A DNA stretch of 20,519 nt from JAZNUH01 sp045592225 (lineage in GTDB: Bacteria; Bacillota; Clostridia; UMGS1883; UMGS1540): positions 1 to 20,519 of the forward strand of contig JAZNUH010000039.1 in NCBI GenBank assembly GCA_045592225.1. Direction: 5' to 3'. Shown here one piece after another: positions 1-6,871 of this stretch. Position 1 is the first letter of the stretch. Every line of letters begins with the position of its first letter. Position numbers and translations under genes: made by a program. The notes under the pieces were generated by a model, which saw only the letters and a program-made list of their open reading frames with translations, was not told the DNA's origin and did not search any database.

Positions 1-886
1 CGAATTTCAGCGAGACAGGGATAAAATTATCCACTGCAAGGCGTTCAGACGTTTAAAGCACAAGACACAGGTGTTTATTACACCTGAAGGGGACCATTAC
101 AGAACCCGACTTACTCATACGCTTGAGGTGGCGCAGATTGCACGCACAATCACCCGCGCGCTGCGTCTTAACGAGGACCTTGTGGAGGCTATTGCTCTTG
201 GACATGATCTGGGACATACTCCCTTTGGTCACGCAGGAGAGGCGGAGCTTAACAAGCTTTTAAAGCCCTGGGGATTTAAACACGCACAACAAAGTCAGCG
301 TATGGTGGAGCTTTTGGAAAACGGCACTGGTCTTAATCTTACATACGAGGTAAGAGATGGCATTGCAAACCACACAGGCGATGATATGGCGTGTACTCTG
401 GAAGGTATTATCGTAAAATATTCGGACAGAATTGCATACATCAACCACGATATTGATGATGCTGTACGCGGTGGAATAATAAAGAACTCGGATTTGCCCG
501 ACCATTGTGTGAAGGTGCTTGGTGAAACCCACTCAAAACGCATAAACACAATGATTTTGGATATTGTAAAAAGCAGCGAAAACAAGCCGGAAATTTGTAT
601 GAGCAGCGAGGTTCAGGAGGCAATGATGAAGCTGCGCGAGTTTATGTTTGAGCGGGTATACGTAGGTTCAAAGGCAAAGGATGAGGAAGGAAAGGCGCAG
701 TATTTAATCCGCAGAATGTTTGAGTATTTTATAAATCATAAGGATGAAATACCTGATTTAAGACCCGAAACCGAAGGCTTTGAAATAGAAAGACAGGTTG
801 CAGATTATATAGCCGGCATGACCGACCAGTATGCAATGTATATATACAAGCAATTATTTATGCCAAAGGGCTGGTATAAGCACTGA
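1..886 (+). CDS. dgt: Deoxyguanosinetriphosphate triphosphohydrolase (dGTPase), 5'-truncated by the window edge
   Basis: HD-superfamily hydrolase that converts dGTP (or other dNTPs) to the deoxynucleoside plus triphosphate and so helps control cytosolic dNTP pools. The frame is open from base 2; 294 codons are visible and the N-terminus lies outside the window. A GTG at 71 is an internal Val codon, because the family-typical stretch (RDRDKIIHCKAFRRLKHKTQ) is encoded in frame before it. The metal-binding HD signature is present: the His of LTHTLEV, the His-Asp of GHDLGHTPFGH, and a later Asp near SDRIAYINHD. Clostridial members are about 330-345 residues, so roughly 30-50 N-terminal residues should be missing. 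The gene sits just before dnaG, a common neighbourhood in Clostridia. Family assignment is firm; substrate preference cannot be read from the sequence. Confidence 0.95.
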   Translation, partial: EFQRDRDKIIHCKAFRRLKHKTQVFITPEGDHYRTRLTHTLEVAQIARTITRALRLNEDLVEAIALGHDLGHTPFGHAGEAELNKLLKPWGFKHAQQSQRMVELLENGTGLNLTYEVRDGIANHTGDDMACTLEGIIVKYSDRIAYINHDIDDAVRGGIIKNSDLPDHCVKVLGETHSKRINTMILDIVKSSENKPEICMSSEVQEAMMKLREFMFERVYVGSKAKDEEGKAQYLIRRMFEYFINHKDEIPDLRPETEGFEIERQVADYIAGMTDQYAMYIYKQLFMPKGWYKH

Positions 887-916
887 TTGCATAAAACCGC
901 AATATATGGTTACAAT
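887..916 (+). promoter_or_regulatory. Weak candidate sigma-A promoter ahead of dnaG
   Basis: Directly after the dgt stop there is TTGCAT (887-892), an 18-base spacer, and TACAAT (911-916). The -10 differs from TATAAT at one position, but the -35 matches only about half of TTGACA. It would give dnaG-rpoD a promoter separate from dgt. The alternative is read-through from dgt. Low confidence. Confidence 0.3.
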
Positions 917-924
917 TAGTTTGA

Positions 925-960
925 GACGTAAAATAAAGAAGGAAATATGAGGTTTACGTC
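925..960 (+). repeat. Inverted repeat GACGTAAA...TTTACGTC in the dnaG leader
   Basis: An exact 8-base inverted repeat, GACGTAAA (925-932) and TTTACGTC (953-960), is separated by 20 bases in the 119-base gap between dgt and dnaG. A third ACGTAA core lies at 973-978. It could be an operator or a leader hairpin. There is no U-tract, so it is not an intrinsic terminator. Between the arms, AAGGA is followed by a six-codon open frame (ATG at 947, TAG at 965-967), too short to support as a gene. Confidence 0.4.
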
Positions 961-1005
961 GAAATAGTTAATACGTAAGATTTTTCGAGTGAAGGGAAGG
1001 ATAAG

Positions 1006-2739
1006 TTGGCACAACGTATAGCCGAAGAGGTAATAAGAGAAGTTATATCCGCAAACGATATAGTTGAGCTTGTCAGCAGATATGTTACACTCAAGCGAAG
1101 CGGAAGCAGTATGGTAGGGTTGTGTCCTTTCCATAAGGAAAAAACACCTTCATTTCACGTTTCGCCGGACAGACAGCTTTACTATTGTTTTGGTTGCAAT
1201 GCAGGCGGAAATATAGTTGAATTTGTTAAAAATATAGAAAACCTCGATTTTGTCGAAAGTATAAGGTTTCTTGCCGAAAGAGCAGGCATAAATGTTGATG
1301 TTTCCGGTTTTTCGGAGGAAGACAAGCGTGCATACCTCAAGCGACAGGAAATTCTCAAGGTAAACCGTGATGTGGCACATTTTTTCAGGGACAGGCTTTT
1401 ATCTGATGAGGGTAAGCAGGCCAGGGAATATGCCGTAAAGCGCGGGATAGAACCCAAAACAGTAAATGCTTTTGGCCTTGGTTATGCACCTGCACAGGGA
1501 AAGGGAGTTACCGGATATTTGTTGGCGCAGGGCTACTCAAAAAACATACTTATCGAGGCAGGAATTTCAGCAGTAAGTGAAGGGGGAAGAATTTATGACC
1601 GCTTCCGTGACAGGCTGATTTTTCCTATTATTGATATAAGGGGAAATGTAATAGGCTTTGGCGGCAGAATTATGGGTGATGGAAAGGTTAAATATTTAAA
1701 CTCACCCGAAACCATGGTGTTTAATAAAAGAAAGAATTTATTTTCTTTAAATCTTGCCAAAAACTCGGGACAGAATGAACTGATTCTGGTTGAAGGATAT
1801 ATGGATGTTGTTTCCCTTTACCAAAGCGGTATAAAAAATGCCGTTGCCTCACTGGGAACGGCGCTTACGCAGGAACAGGCACGACTTATGACCCGCTTTG
1901 CATCGGGTGTTGTGCTATGTTACGATACTGACGGCGCCGGAGTAAAAGCAACAGAAAGGGCACTCGAAATTTTTGACGGCTTACCCCTTCGCGTAAAGGT
2001 ATTAAGTCTGCCCGACGGCAAGGACCCCGATGAATACATTAAAAAATACGGGGCAGAAAACTTTAAAAAGGCAATAGCAACTGCAAAGACGGTGCCTGAA
2101 TATAAAATATCGCAGCTTGCAAAGAGGTTTGATCTGTCAGATACGGGGCAGAGAACTGAATATGCAGGCGAGTGTGCAAAAATAATAGCCGGAGTGCAAA
2201 GCGAAATTGAAAAAGAAGTTTTGCGCAGCAAGGTAGCAGAGCAGACCGGTATAACCAATGAAGCACTCGGCAGCGAAATTAAAAAGATGTCAGGTCGCAG
2301 GGTACGGCAGGAAAAGAAGGAAGCTATAAAGGAAAGCGTAAAAATAAGCTATTCAAAGCGAGATGGCACTTCCGACGCAGAAAAAAGGCTGGTATCCCTG
2401 TGCGCGTCAGATAAAACGGTATACACAAAGCTTAAGAATGAAATAACAGCTGATTTGTTCAGCGATAGTTTGATGCCGGAAATTCTGACATATATAGATA
2501 ACGGAACACCGCCCGAAATGATTATTTCGAGCTTTCCGGGCAGGGAGGCAGAGGTAGCGGCAGCACTGGGAATGCCTCAATGTTACGAGAATAATATAAA
2601 AGCAGCAAAAGAAATGATTGAAACAATTTTAAGAGAAAAACATGAGTTGCTTGTCAAAAAAGCGATAGCCGAAGGAGATACCGAGATGCTTAATAAACTC
2701 ATTTTCGGTAAAGGCAAGAGCTCAGAAGGAGGGAACTAA
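1006..2739 (+). CDS. dnaG: DNA primase DnaG
   Basis: Synthesises RNA primers for the replication fork and works with the replicative helicase. The 577-residue product has the usual bacterial order. An N-terminal CHC2 zinc finger is visible as C40, H43, C61 and C64. The RNA-polymerase core contains RDRLIFPIID near 202 and a TOPRIM domain with VEGYMDVVSLY (E263) and the acidic DTDGAG motif (D307, D309). A less conserved C-terminal helicase-binding region follows from about 370. The start is TTG at 1006: no ATG or GTG lies between it and the in-frame stop at 976, and GGGAAGG (994-1000) sits 5 bases upstream. rpoD follows after 3 bases, so the two are surely co-transcribed. Length and all catalytic motifs look normal. 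Confidence 0.98.
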   Translation: MAQRIAEEVIREVISANDIVELVSRYVTLKRSGSSMVGLCPFHKEKTPSFHVSPDRQLYYCFGCNAGGNIVEFVKNIENLDFVESIRFLAERAGINVDVSGFSEEDKRAYLKRQEILKVNRDVAHFFRDRLLSDEGKQAREYAVKRGIEPKTVNAFGLGYAPAQGKGVTGYLLAQGYSKNILIEAGISAVSEGGRIYDRFRDRLIFPIIDIRGNVIGFGGRIMGDGKVKYLNSPETMVFNKRKNLFSLNLAKNSGQNELILVEGYMDVVSLYQSGIKNAVASLGTALTQEQARLMTRFASGVVLCYDTDGAGVKATERALEIFDGLPLRVKVLSLPDGKDPDEYIKKYGAENFKKAIATAKTVPEYKISQLAKRFDLSDTGQRTEYAGECAKIIAGVQSEIEKEVLRSKVAEQTGITNEALGSEIKKMSGRRVRQEKKEAIKESVKISYSKRDGTSDAEKRLVSLCASDKTVYTKLKNEITADLFSDSLMPEILTYIDNGTPPEMIISSFPGREAEVAAALGMPQCYENNIKAAKEMIETILREKHELLVKKAIAEGDTEMLNKLIFGKGKSSEGGN

Positions 2740-2742
2740 GGA

Positions 2743-3819
2743 ATGGTGGATAAGAGTAACAAAAAAGCGGCTTTAAAGAGCCTTATAGAAAAGGGAAAAA
2801 AGAAGGGTATGCTTACCTATAAGGAAATACTTGACTCCCTTGAAGAACTCGACTTAGACCCCGAGCAGATAGAAAAAGTATATGAATCCATGGAAGCTAT
2901 GGGTATTGAAGTCATAGGTGATATGGATGAAGCGCTCAAGGAGATAGCCGTAAACGAAGAAGAAATTGACCTTACATTACCCGAAGGCGTTAATGTTGAT
3001 GACCACGTGAGAATGTACCTTAAGGAAATAGGTAAGGTTGCACTTCTTACAACTGAGGAAGAAATTGAACTGGCAAGCCGTATGGCAGAAGGCGATGAGG
3101 AAGCAAAACAGCGCCTTACCGAAGCCAATCTTCGTTTGGTTGTTAGTATTGCAAAAAGATATGTTGGCAGAGGTATGATGTTTCTTGACCTTATTCAGGA
3201 AGGTAACCTGGGTCTTATTAAGGCTGTTGAAAAGTTTGATTATTCAAAGGGTTACAAGTTCAGTACCTATGCAACATGGTGGATAAGACAGGCTATTACA
3301 AGAGCCATTGCCGACCAGGCGAGAACCATAAGAATACCTGTTCATATGGTTGAAACCATAAACAAGCTTATCAGAGTATCCCGTCAGCTTCTTCAGGAAC
3401 TGGGACGTGACCCCTCTCCCGAGGAAATTGCAAAGGAAATGGGCATGTCTGTCGACAAGGTTCGCGAAATTATGAAGGTTGCACAAGAGCCTGTATCTCT
3501 GGAAACGCCTATCGGTGAAGAGGAGGACAGTCATCTTGGAGACTTTATTCCCGACGATGATGCGCCTGCACCCAGCGAGGTTGCATCCTTTACCCTGCTT
3601 AAGGAGCAGCTCATGGATGTTCTTGATACGCTCACATCAAGAGAAGAAAAGGTGTTAAGACTGCGTTTCGGTCTTGATGACGGCAGACCCCGTACTCTTG
3701 AAGAGGTGGGAAGAGTGTTTAATGTAACAAGAGAACGTATAAGACAGATTGAAGCAAAGGCTCTGCGTAAGCTCAGACATCCCAGCAGAAGCAAAAAGCT
3801 TAAGGATTTTCTTGAATAA
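2743..3819 (+). CDS. rpoD: RNA polymerase primary sigma factor (sigma-A / RpoD)
   Basis: The housekeeping sigma factor that directs core RNA polymerase to -35/-10 promoters. At 358 residues it is close to Firmicutes SigA (about 370). Visible parts: a short acidic region 1.1 (about 1-80); region 1.2 at VRMYLKEIGKVALLTTEEE (89-107); region 2 with LRLVVSIAKRYVGRGM (130-145) and the -10-reading FSTYATWWIRQAITRAIADQ (173-192); region 3 about 205-270; region 4.2 helix-turn-helix with TLEEVGRVFNVTRERIRQIE (318-337). The ribosome binding site AGAAGGAGGGAA overlaps the end of dnaG (2725-2735), 7 bases from ATG. Its TAA stop shares its last base with the trmK start (TAATG), suggesting translational coupling. 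The dnaG-rpoD pairing is the classic macromolecular-synthesis arrangement. Confidence 0.98.
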   Translation: MVDKSNKKAALKSLIEKGKKKGMLTYKEILDSLEELDLDPEQIEKVYESMEAMGIEVIGDMDEALKEIAVNEEEIDLTLPEGVNVDDHVRMYLKEIGKVALLTTEEEIELASRMAEGDEEAKQRLTEANLRLVVSIAKRYVGRGMMFLDLIQEGNLGLIKAVEKFDYSKGYKFSTYATWWIRQAITRAIADQARTIRIPVHMVETINKLIRVSRQLLQELGRDPSPEEIAKEMGMSVDKVREIMKVAQEPVSLETPIGEEEDSHLGDFIPDDDAPAPSEVASFTLLKEQLMDVLDTLTSREEKVLRLRFGLDDGRPRTLEEVGRVFNVTRERIRQIEAKALRKLRHPSRSKKLKDFLE

Positions 3820-4493
3820 TGCTTACACCAAGACTTGAGACCATTGCATCAAAGGTCGTAAAAGGCGCGCGCGTTATAGATGTGGGTACCGACCACGCAT
3901 ATATTCCTATTTACCTTGTTAAAGAGGGGATTGTAAGCACGGCACTGGCGGCGGACATTAACGCCGGACCGTTGGCAAGGGCAGAGGATAATATAAAAGA
4001 ACAGGGACTGGAAGGAAAAATAAAAACCTTTCTCACCAACGGACTTTTAAATATTGACACTCAAAATTATGACACGGTGATTATTGCAGGAATGGGCGGA
4101 ATACTTATATCCGAGATTATGCAGCAGACAGACAATTCTGAGCTTACATTTATTTTGCAGCCTATGACGGCGGCGGAGGAATTGCGCAGATATCTTTATG
4201 AAAACAGCTTTGTAATTACAGACGAGGAGCTTGTGGCGGAAGGACAGAAAATGTATACCGTGCTTGTAGCCCGAAAGGGAGAAGGGCAGAGCTATGAAGA
4301 GCATGAGCTGTATATAGGCAAAAAGTTATTCGAAAAAAAAGATCCGCTTTTTTTAGAGTTTATACAAAGGTTAAAAAACAAACTTGAGGTAATAATTAAC
4401 GGTCTTGAAAAAAGTGCGGACCGTAAAAACATTGACTATTACCGCAACCTGCTGAAAAGAATAGAGGCGACATCAAATGATTACAAGACTTAA
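3819..4493 (+). CDS. trmK: tRNA (adenine(22)-N(1))-methyltransferase
   Basis: SAM-dependent methyltransferase of the TrmK/YqfN family (COG2384), which makes m1A at position 22 of tRNA in Gram-positive bacteria. The 224-residue product starts with the family's SAM-binding motif DVGTDHAYIP (21-30). It then has the acidic strand AADINAGPL (44-52), GMGG (91-94) and LQPM (113-116), followed by a helical C-terminal arm rich in charged residues (about 165-224) of the kind thought to bind tRNA. The start overlaps the rpoD stop by one base and the 3' end overlaps nagA by 17 bases, so the gene is inside the operon. Its place directly after the sigma-A gene matches the gene order in many Firmicutes; the often adjacent Nif3-like gene is absent here. 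Confidence 0.93.
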   Translation: MLTPRLETIASKVVKGARVIDVGTDHAYIPIYLVKEGIVSTALAADINAGPLARAEDNIKEQGLEGKIKTFLTNGLLNIDTQNYDTVIIAGMGGILISEIMQQTDNSELTFILQPMTAAEELRRYLYENSFVITDEELVAEGQKMYTVLVARKGEGQSYEEHELYIGKKLFEKKDPLFLEFIQRLKNKLEVIINGLEKSADRKNIDYYRNLLKRIEATSNDYKT

Positions 4494-5646
4494 AAATGGA
4501 AAAATTATAACAGACAGCGTGCTTGAAGGTTATTACCTGTACATGAACGAGGGTAAAATTACCGACATCACACGCGAAGAGCTTCCCTTTGACAGTGAAA
4601 TTGATGTAAACGGAGATTATGTAAGCCCCGGCTTTATTGATATTCACACCCACGGCGGCGGTGGATACGATTTTATGGACGGTGGCGCAGAGGCTGTAAT
4701 AAACGGTGCAAAGGCGCATGTGGAATACGGCACTACATCTATAATGATTACAACACTTACAGTTACACCCGAAGTACTTAACAGCTCTTTAAAGGATATA
4801 GGAGAGGCTATGAAGTGCAAGGATGAGGATATGCCTCACATTATAGGTGCACATCTTGAAGGCCCGTATTTTTCGTTGAAACAATGCGGTGCACAGGACC
4901 CCCGGTACATCACACCCCCTGTTAAAAAAGACTATGAAGAGGCAATGAAAATCGGCAAAGGTATAATAAAGAGATGGAGCTTTGCCCCCGAACTTGAAGG
5001 CGCACCCGAATTTTGTGCGGCACTTGTTGAAAATGATATAGTTCCGTCAATAGCACATACCGACGGTGAATACAAGGACATTATGGCAAGCTACGAGCAA
5101 GGCTGCAAGCTTATGACACATTTCTACTCTGGTATGTCGGGTCTTGTAAGACGCAAGAGCTTCAGAATACTTGGTGCTATTGAAACAGGATATCTGATAG
5201 ACGATATGGATGTTGAAGCAATTGCTGACGGCAGACATCTGCCGGCGGAGCTTTTAAGACTTATTTATAAGGTTAAGGGCGCAGACCATATCTGCCTTGT
5301 AACCGACTCAACGCGCGGAGCAGGCATGAAGGATGCAAAGGAAATTATACTCGGGCCCAAACACAACGGTGTTCAGGCAATAATTGAGGATGAGGTTGCA
5401 AAAACACCTGACAGAGAAAGCTTTGCAGGAAGTATTGCTACGGCAGATCGACTTGTAAGAACAATGCATAAGGAGGCGGGGGTCAATATTGTGGATTGTG
5501 TTAAGATGATAACACAGAACCCCGCAAGAATTATGAAGCTTGAAAAAACAGGTAAACTTGAAAAGGGTTATGATGCAGACGTTATAACATTTAACGAAAA
5601 CATAGAAATATCAAATGTATGGATATCAGGGAGGAAAGTAAAATGA
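4477..5646 (+). CDS. nagA: N-acetylglucosamine-6-phosphate deacetylase
   Basis: Amidohydrolase that removes acetate from N-acetylglucosamine-6-phosphate to give glucosamine-6-phosphate, feeding amino-sugar catabolism or peptidoglycan recycling. The 389-residue length is typical. Seen in order: an N-terminal beta-sandwich; DIHTHGGGGYDFMDG with H57 and H59; the metal-binding Glu in HLEGPYFS (E128); AHTDGEY with H194; THFYSGM with H215 (THLFNAM in many relatives); IADGRHLP with H254; and the catalytic Asp in VTDSTRGAGM (D277). It closes with PARIMKLEKTGKLEKGYDAD and the C-terminal sandwich. ATG at 4477 lies inside the end of trmK, with GAGG 9 bases upstream. Its position in a dnaG-rpoD-trmK operon, with no other nag gene in view, is unusual for a sugar enzyme. 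The variant THFYSGM/QCGAQDP motifs leave a related acyl-amino-sugar substrate possible. Confidence 0.9.
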   Translation: MITRLKNGKIITDSVLEGYYLYMNEGKITDITREELPFDSEIDVNGDYVSPGFIDIHTHGGGGYDFMDGGAEAVINGAKAHVEYGTTSIMITTLTVTPEVLNSSLKDIGEAMKCKDEDMPHIIGAHLEGPYFSLKQCGAQDPRYITPPVKKDYEEAMKIGKGIIKRWSFAPELEGAPEFCAALVENDIVPSIAHTDGEYKDIMASYEQGCKLMTHFYSGMSGLVRRKSFRILGAIETGYLIDDMDVEAIADGRHLPAELLRLIYKVKGADHICLVTDSTRGAGMKDAKEIILGPKHNGVQAIIEDEVAKTPDRESFAGSIATADRLVRTMHKEAGVNIVDCVKMITQNPARIMKLEKTGKLEKGYDADVITFNENIEISNVWISGRKVK

Positions 5647-5849
5647 GCAAATCAGTAACAAAGGAAACAATTATCGCAGATGTACTGCGACTCAGCGCAG
5701 AAACAGCACCCTTTTTCCTCGAAATAGGTATGCACTGTCTGGGATGCCCCGCAGCAAGCGGTGAAACAATTGCAGAGGCTTGTGAGGTTCACGGAGTGGA
5801 CGCAGACGAGCTGGTTGAAAAACTGAATGATTTCTTAAAGGACAAATAA
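5643..5849 (+). CDS. Small DUF1858 / redox-disulfide domain protein
   Basis: A 68-residue protein of the DUF1858 type, also called the hybrid-cluster-protein-associated redox disulfide domain (TIGR03980). The diagnostic motif is GMHCLGCPAA, with a CxxC pair at C32 and C35 after a helix that starts VTKETIIADVLRL. The biochemical role is not established for the family; thiol redox or metal/cluster handling is the usual inference. ATG at 5643 is preferred to an ATG 24 bases upstream because AGGGAGGAAA (5628-5637) lies 6-8 bases before 5643, and the resulting ATGA overlap with the nagA stop is a normal coupling arrangement. It is the last gene of the plus-strand operon and is followed by a terminator. 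Confidence 0.85.
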   Translation: MSKSVTKETIIADVLRLSAETAPFFLEIGMHCLGCPAASGETIAEACEVHGVDADELVEKLNDFLKDK

Positions 5850-5854
5850 GAAAC

Positions 5855-5881
5855 AAAGGGCTGTCGGAATGACAGCCCTTT
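5855..5881. terminator. Bidirectional intrinsic terminator between the DUF1858 gene and holA
   Basis: An 11-base perfect stem, AAAGGGCTGTC (5855-5865) and GACAGCCCTTT (5871-5881), closes a 5-base loop. It lies between convergent genes whose stop codons are at 5849 and 5885. T-rich sequence flanks both sides (TTTAATTT on plus, TTTGTTTCTTATTT on minus), so it can serve both transcripts. Confidence 0.88.
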
Positions 5882-5884
5882 AAT

Positions 5885-6871
5885 TTATTCAAGTATTTGT
5901 GCACACAGAACCTCCACACCTGTGCGCGGAGCAATAAGCCCCAGTTTTATCTGGTAATCGGTGTTGGTTGCGGCATCGATTGCTTTTTTATAAAATTCAC
6001 TGTTGCCTGATGCGGCATATTTCACATATTTATCGGCTATAAACCTGTTTGGAATGCCAAGTGCAGCCGCCGCCTGTGCACGATTTGCACCATCCGACAG
6101 GTATACCCCTGCTTTATAAGCACTCAGAAAGGCGGATGAAATTATATGTAAAAGCCTTACGGGATCGGTGCGCATGTCAAAAAGCTCGCCTAAAAGGTGA
6201 AAGGCTTCCCTTTTGTTTCGGGTGAGAAGTGCATCGGTGAGCGAATATTCTTTGGTCATTAGGGATTTTGTTACTGTGGCATCAATGTCCTCTCGCTCTA
6301 TCTTTTTGCGATGTCCCACATACGAGAGAACCTTATCGGCCTGTGCGGAAATGGAATACATATCGGTGCCGGCAACATCGAGAAAATAATCCAGATCCGA
6401 CGGAGAAATATCCTTTTGGTTTTTGGCAAGTATTTTGCCTACCCATACTTTAAGCTCGCCCGGCTTGCGCAGTTCAAAGTCAACGCTCAAAGCGTTTTTG
6501 GAAAAGGCCTTATATGCAGCGCTGCGCTTGTCTGCAGTTTCTTCGTCCGCCAGAATATAAGCATAGTCGGGAATATCTTCAAAAACAGCTGCCCAGTCAC
6601 CGCTTTTACCTTTGAAAATGTTGGTGTTTTTTATAAGAATAAGTTTGGTGTCGCTCATCATAGGCGGTGTTTCGAGAGCAGAGCCTAAATCATTTGCAGT
6701 TATATCGTCTTCAAACAAAACAAAGTTAAAATCCGCGGTTAAATCGTCAACAAGCTGGGATTTTACAAGATTTATATAATGGTGCTTTAAGTATGTTTCT
6801 TCCCCGAAAAAGTGCATAAGATGGGGGAGATTTTTGTTTTTAATAGCTTCTTTTAAAAGCTGATAACTCAT
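5885..6871 (-). CDS. holA: DNA polymerase III subunit delta
   Basis: Clamp-loader subunit that opens the sliding clamp, working with delta-prime and the tau/gamma subunits. The 328-residue product matches the family in length and layout. The N-terminal domain begins with LPHLMHFFGEETYLKHHYI (15-33). ILIKNTNIFK-like and VLSYVGHRKKIEREDI segments belong to the AAA+-like fold. A helical C-terminal collar domain includes EYSLTDALLTRNKREAFHLL and TDPVRLLHIIS. As is usual for delta, no Walker A motif is visible. The ATG overlaps the comEC stop as ATGA, and AAAGGAG lies about 9 bases upstream within comEC, so the two are translationally coupled. comEC-holA adjacency is common in Firmicutes; the rpsT gene often found nearby is not present. 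Confidence 0.93.
   Translation of the reverse strand: MSYQLLKEAIKNKNLPHLMHFFGEETYLKHHYINLVKSQLVDDLTADFNFVLFEDDITANDLGSALETPPMMSDTKLILIKNTNIFKGKSGDWAAVFEDIPDYAYILADEETADKRSAAYKAFSKNALSVDFELRKPGELKVWVGKILAKNQKDISPSDLDYFLDVAGTDMYSISAQADKVLSYVGHRKKIEREDIDATVTKSLMTKEYSLTDALLTRNKREAFHLLGELFDMRTDPVRLLHIISSAFLSAYKAGVYLSDGANRAQAAAALGIPNRFIADKYVKYAASGNSEFYKKAIDAATNTDYQIKLGLIAPRTGVEVLCAQILE

Noticed and set aside
27..35. TTATCCACT, a one-mismatch DnaA box at the window start
   Set aside because: It encodes conserved dGTPase residues (KIIHCKA) and is isolated, so coding constraint explains it.
1249..1257. A perfect Spo0A box (TTTGTCGAA) inside dnaG
   Set aside because: It lies about 240 bases inside coding sequence with no promoter nearby, and its codons are ordinary for the protein. 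A near match also occurs in the topoisomerase-like gene near 20415, showing such 9-mers arise by chance.
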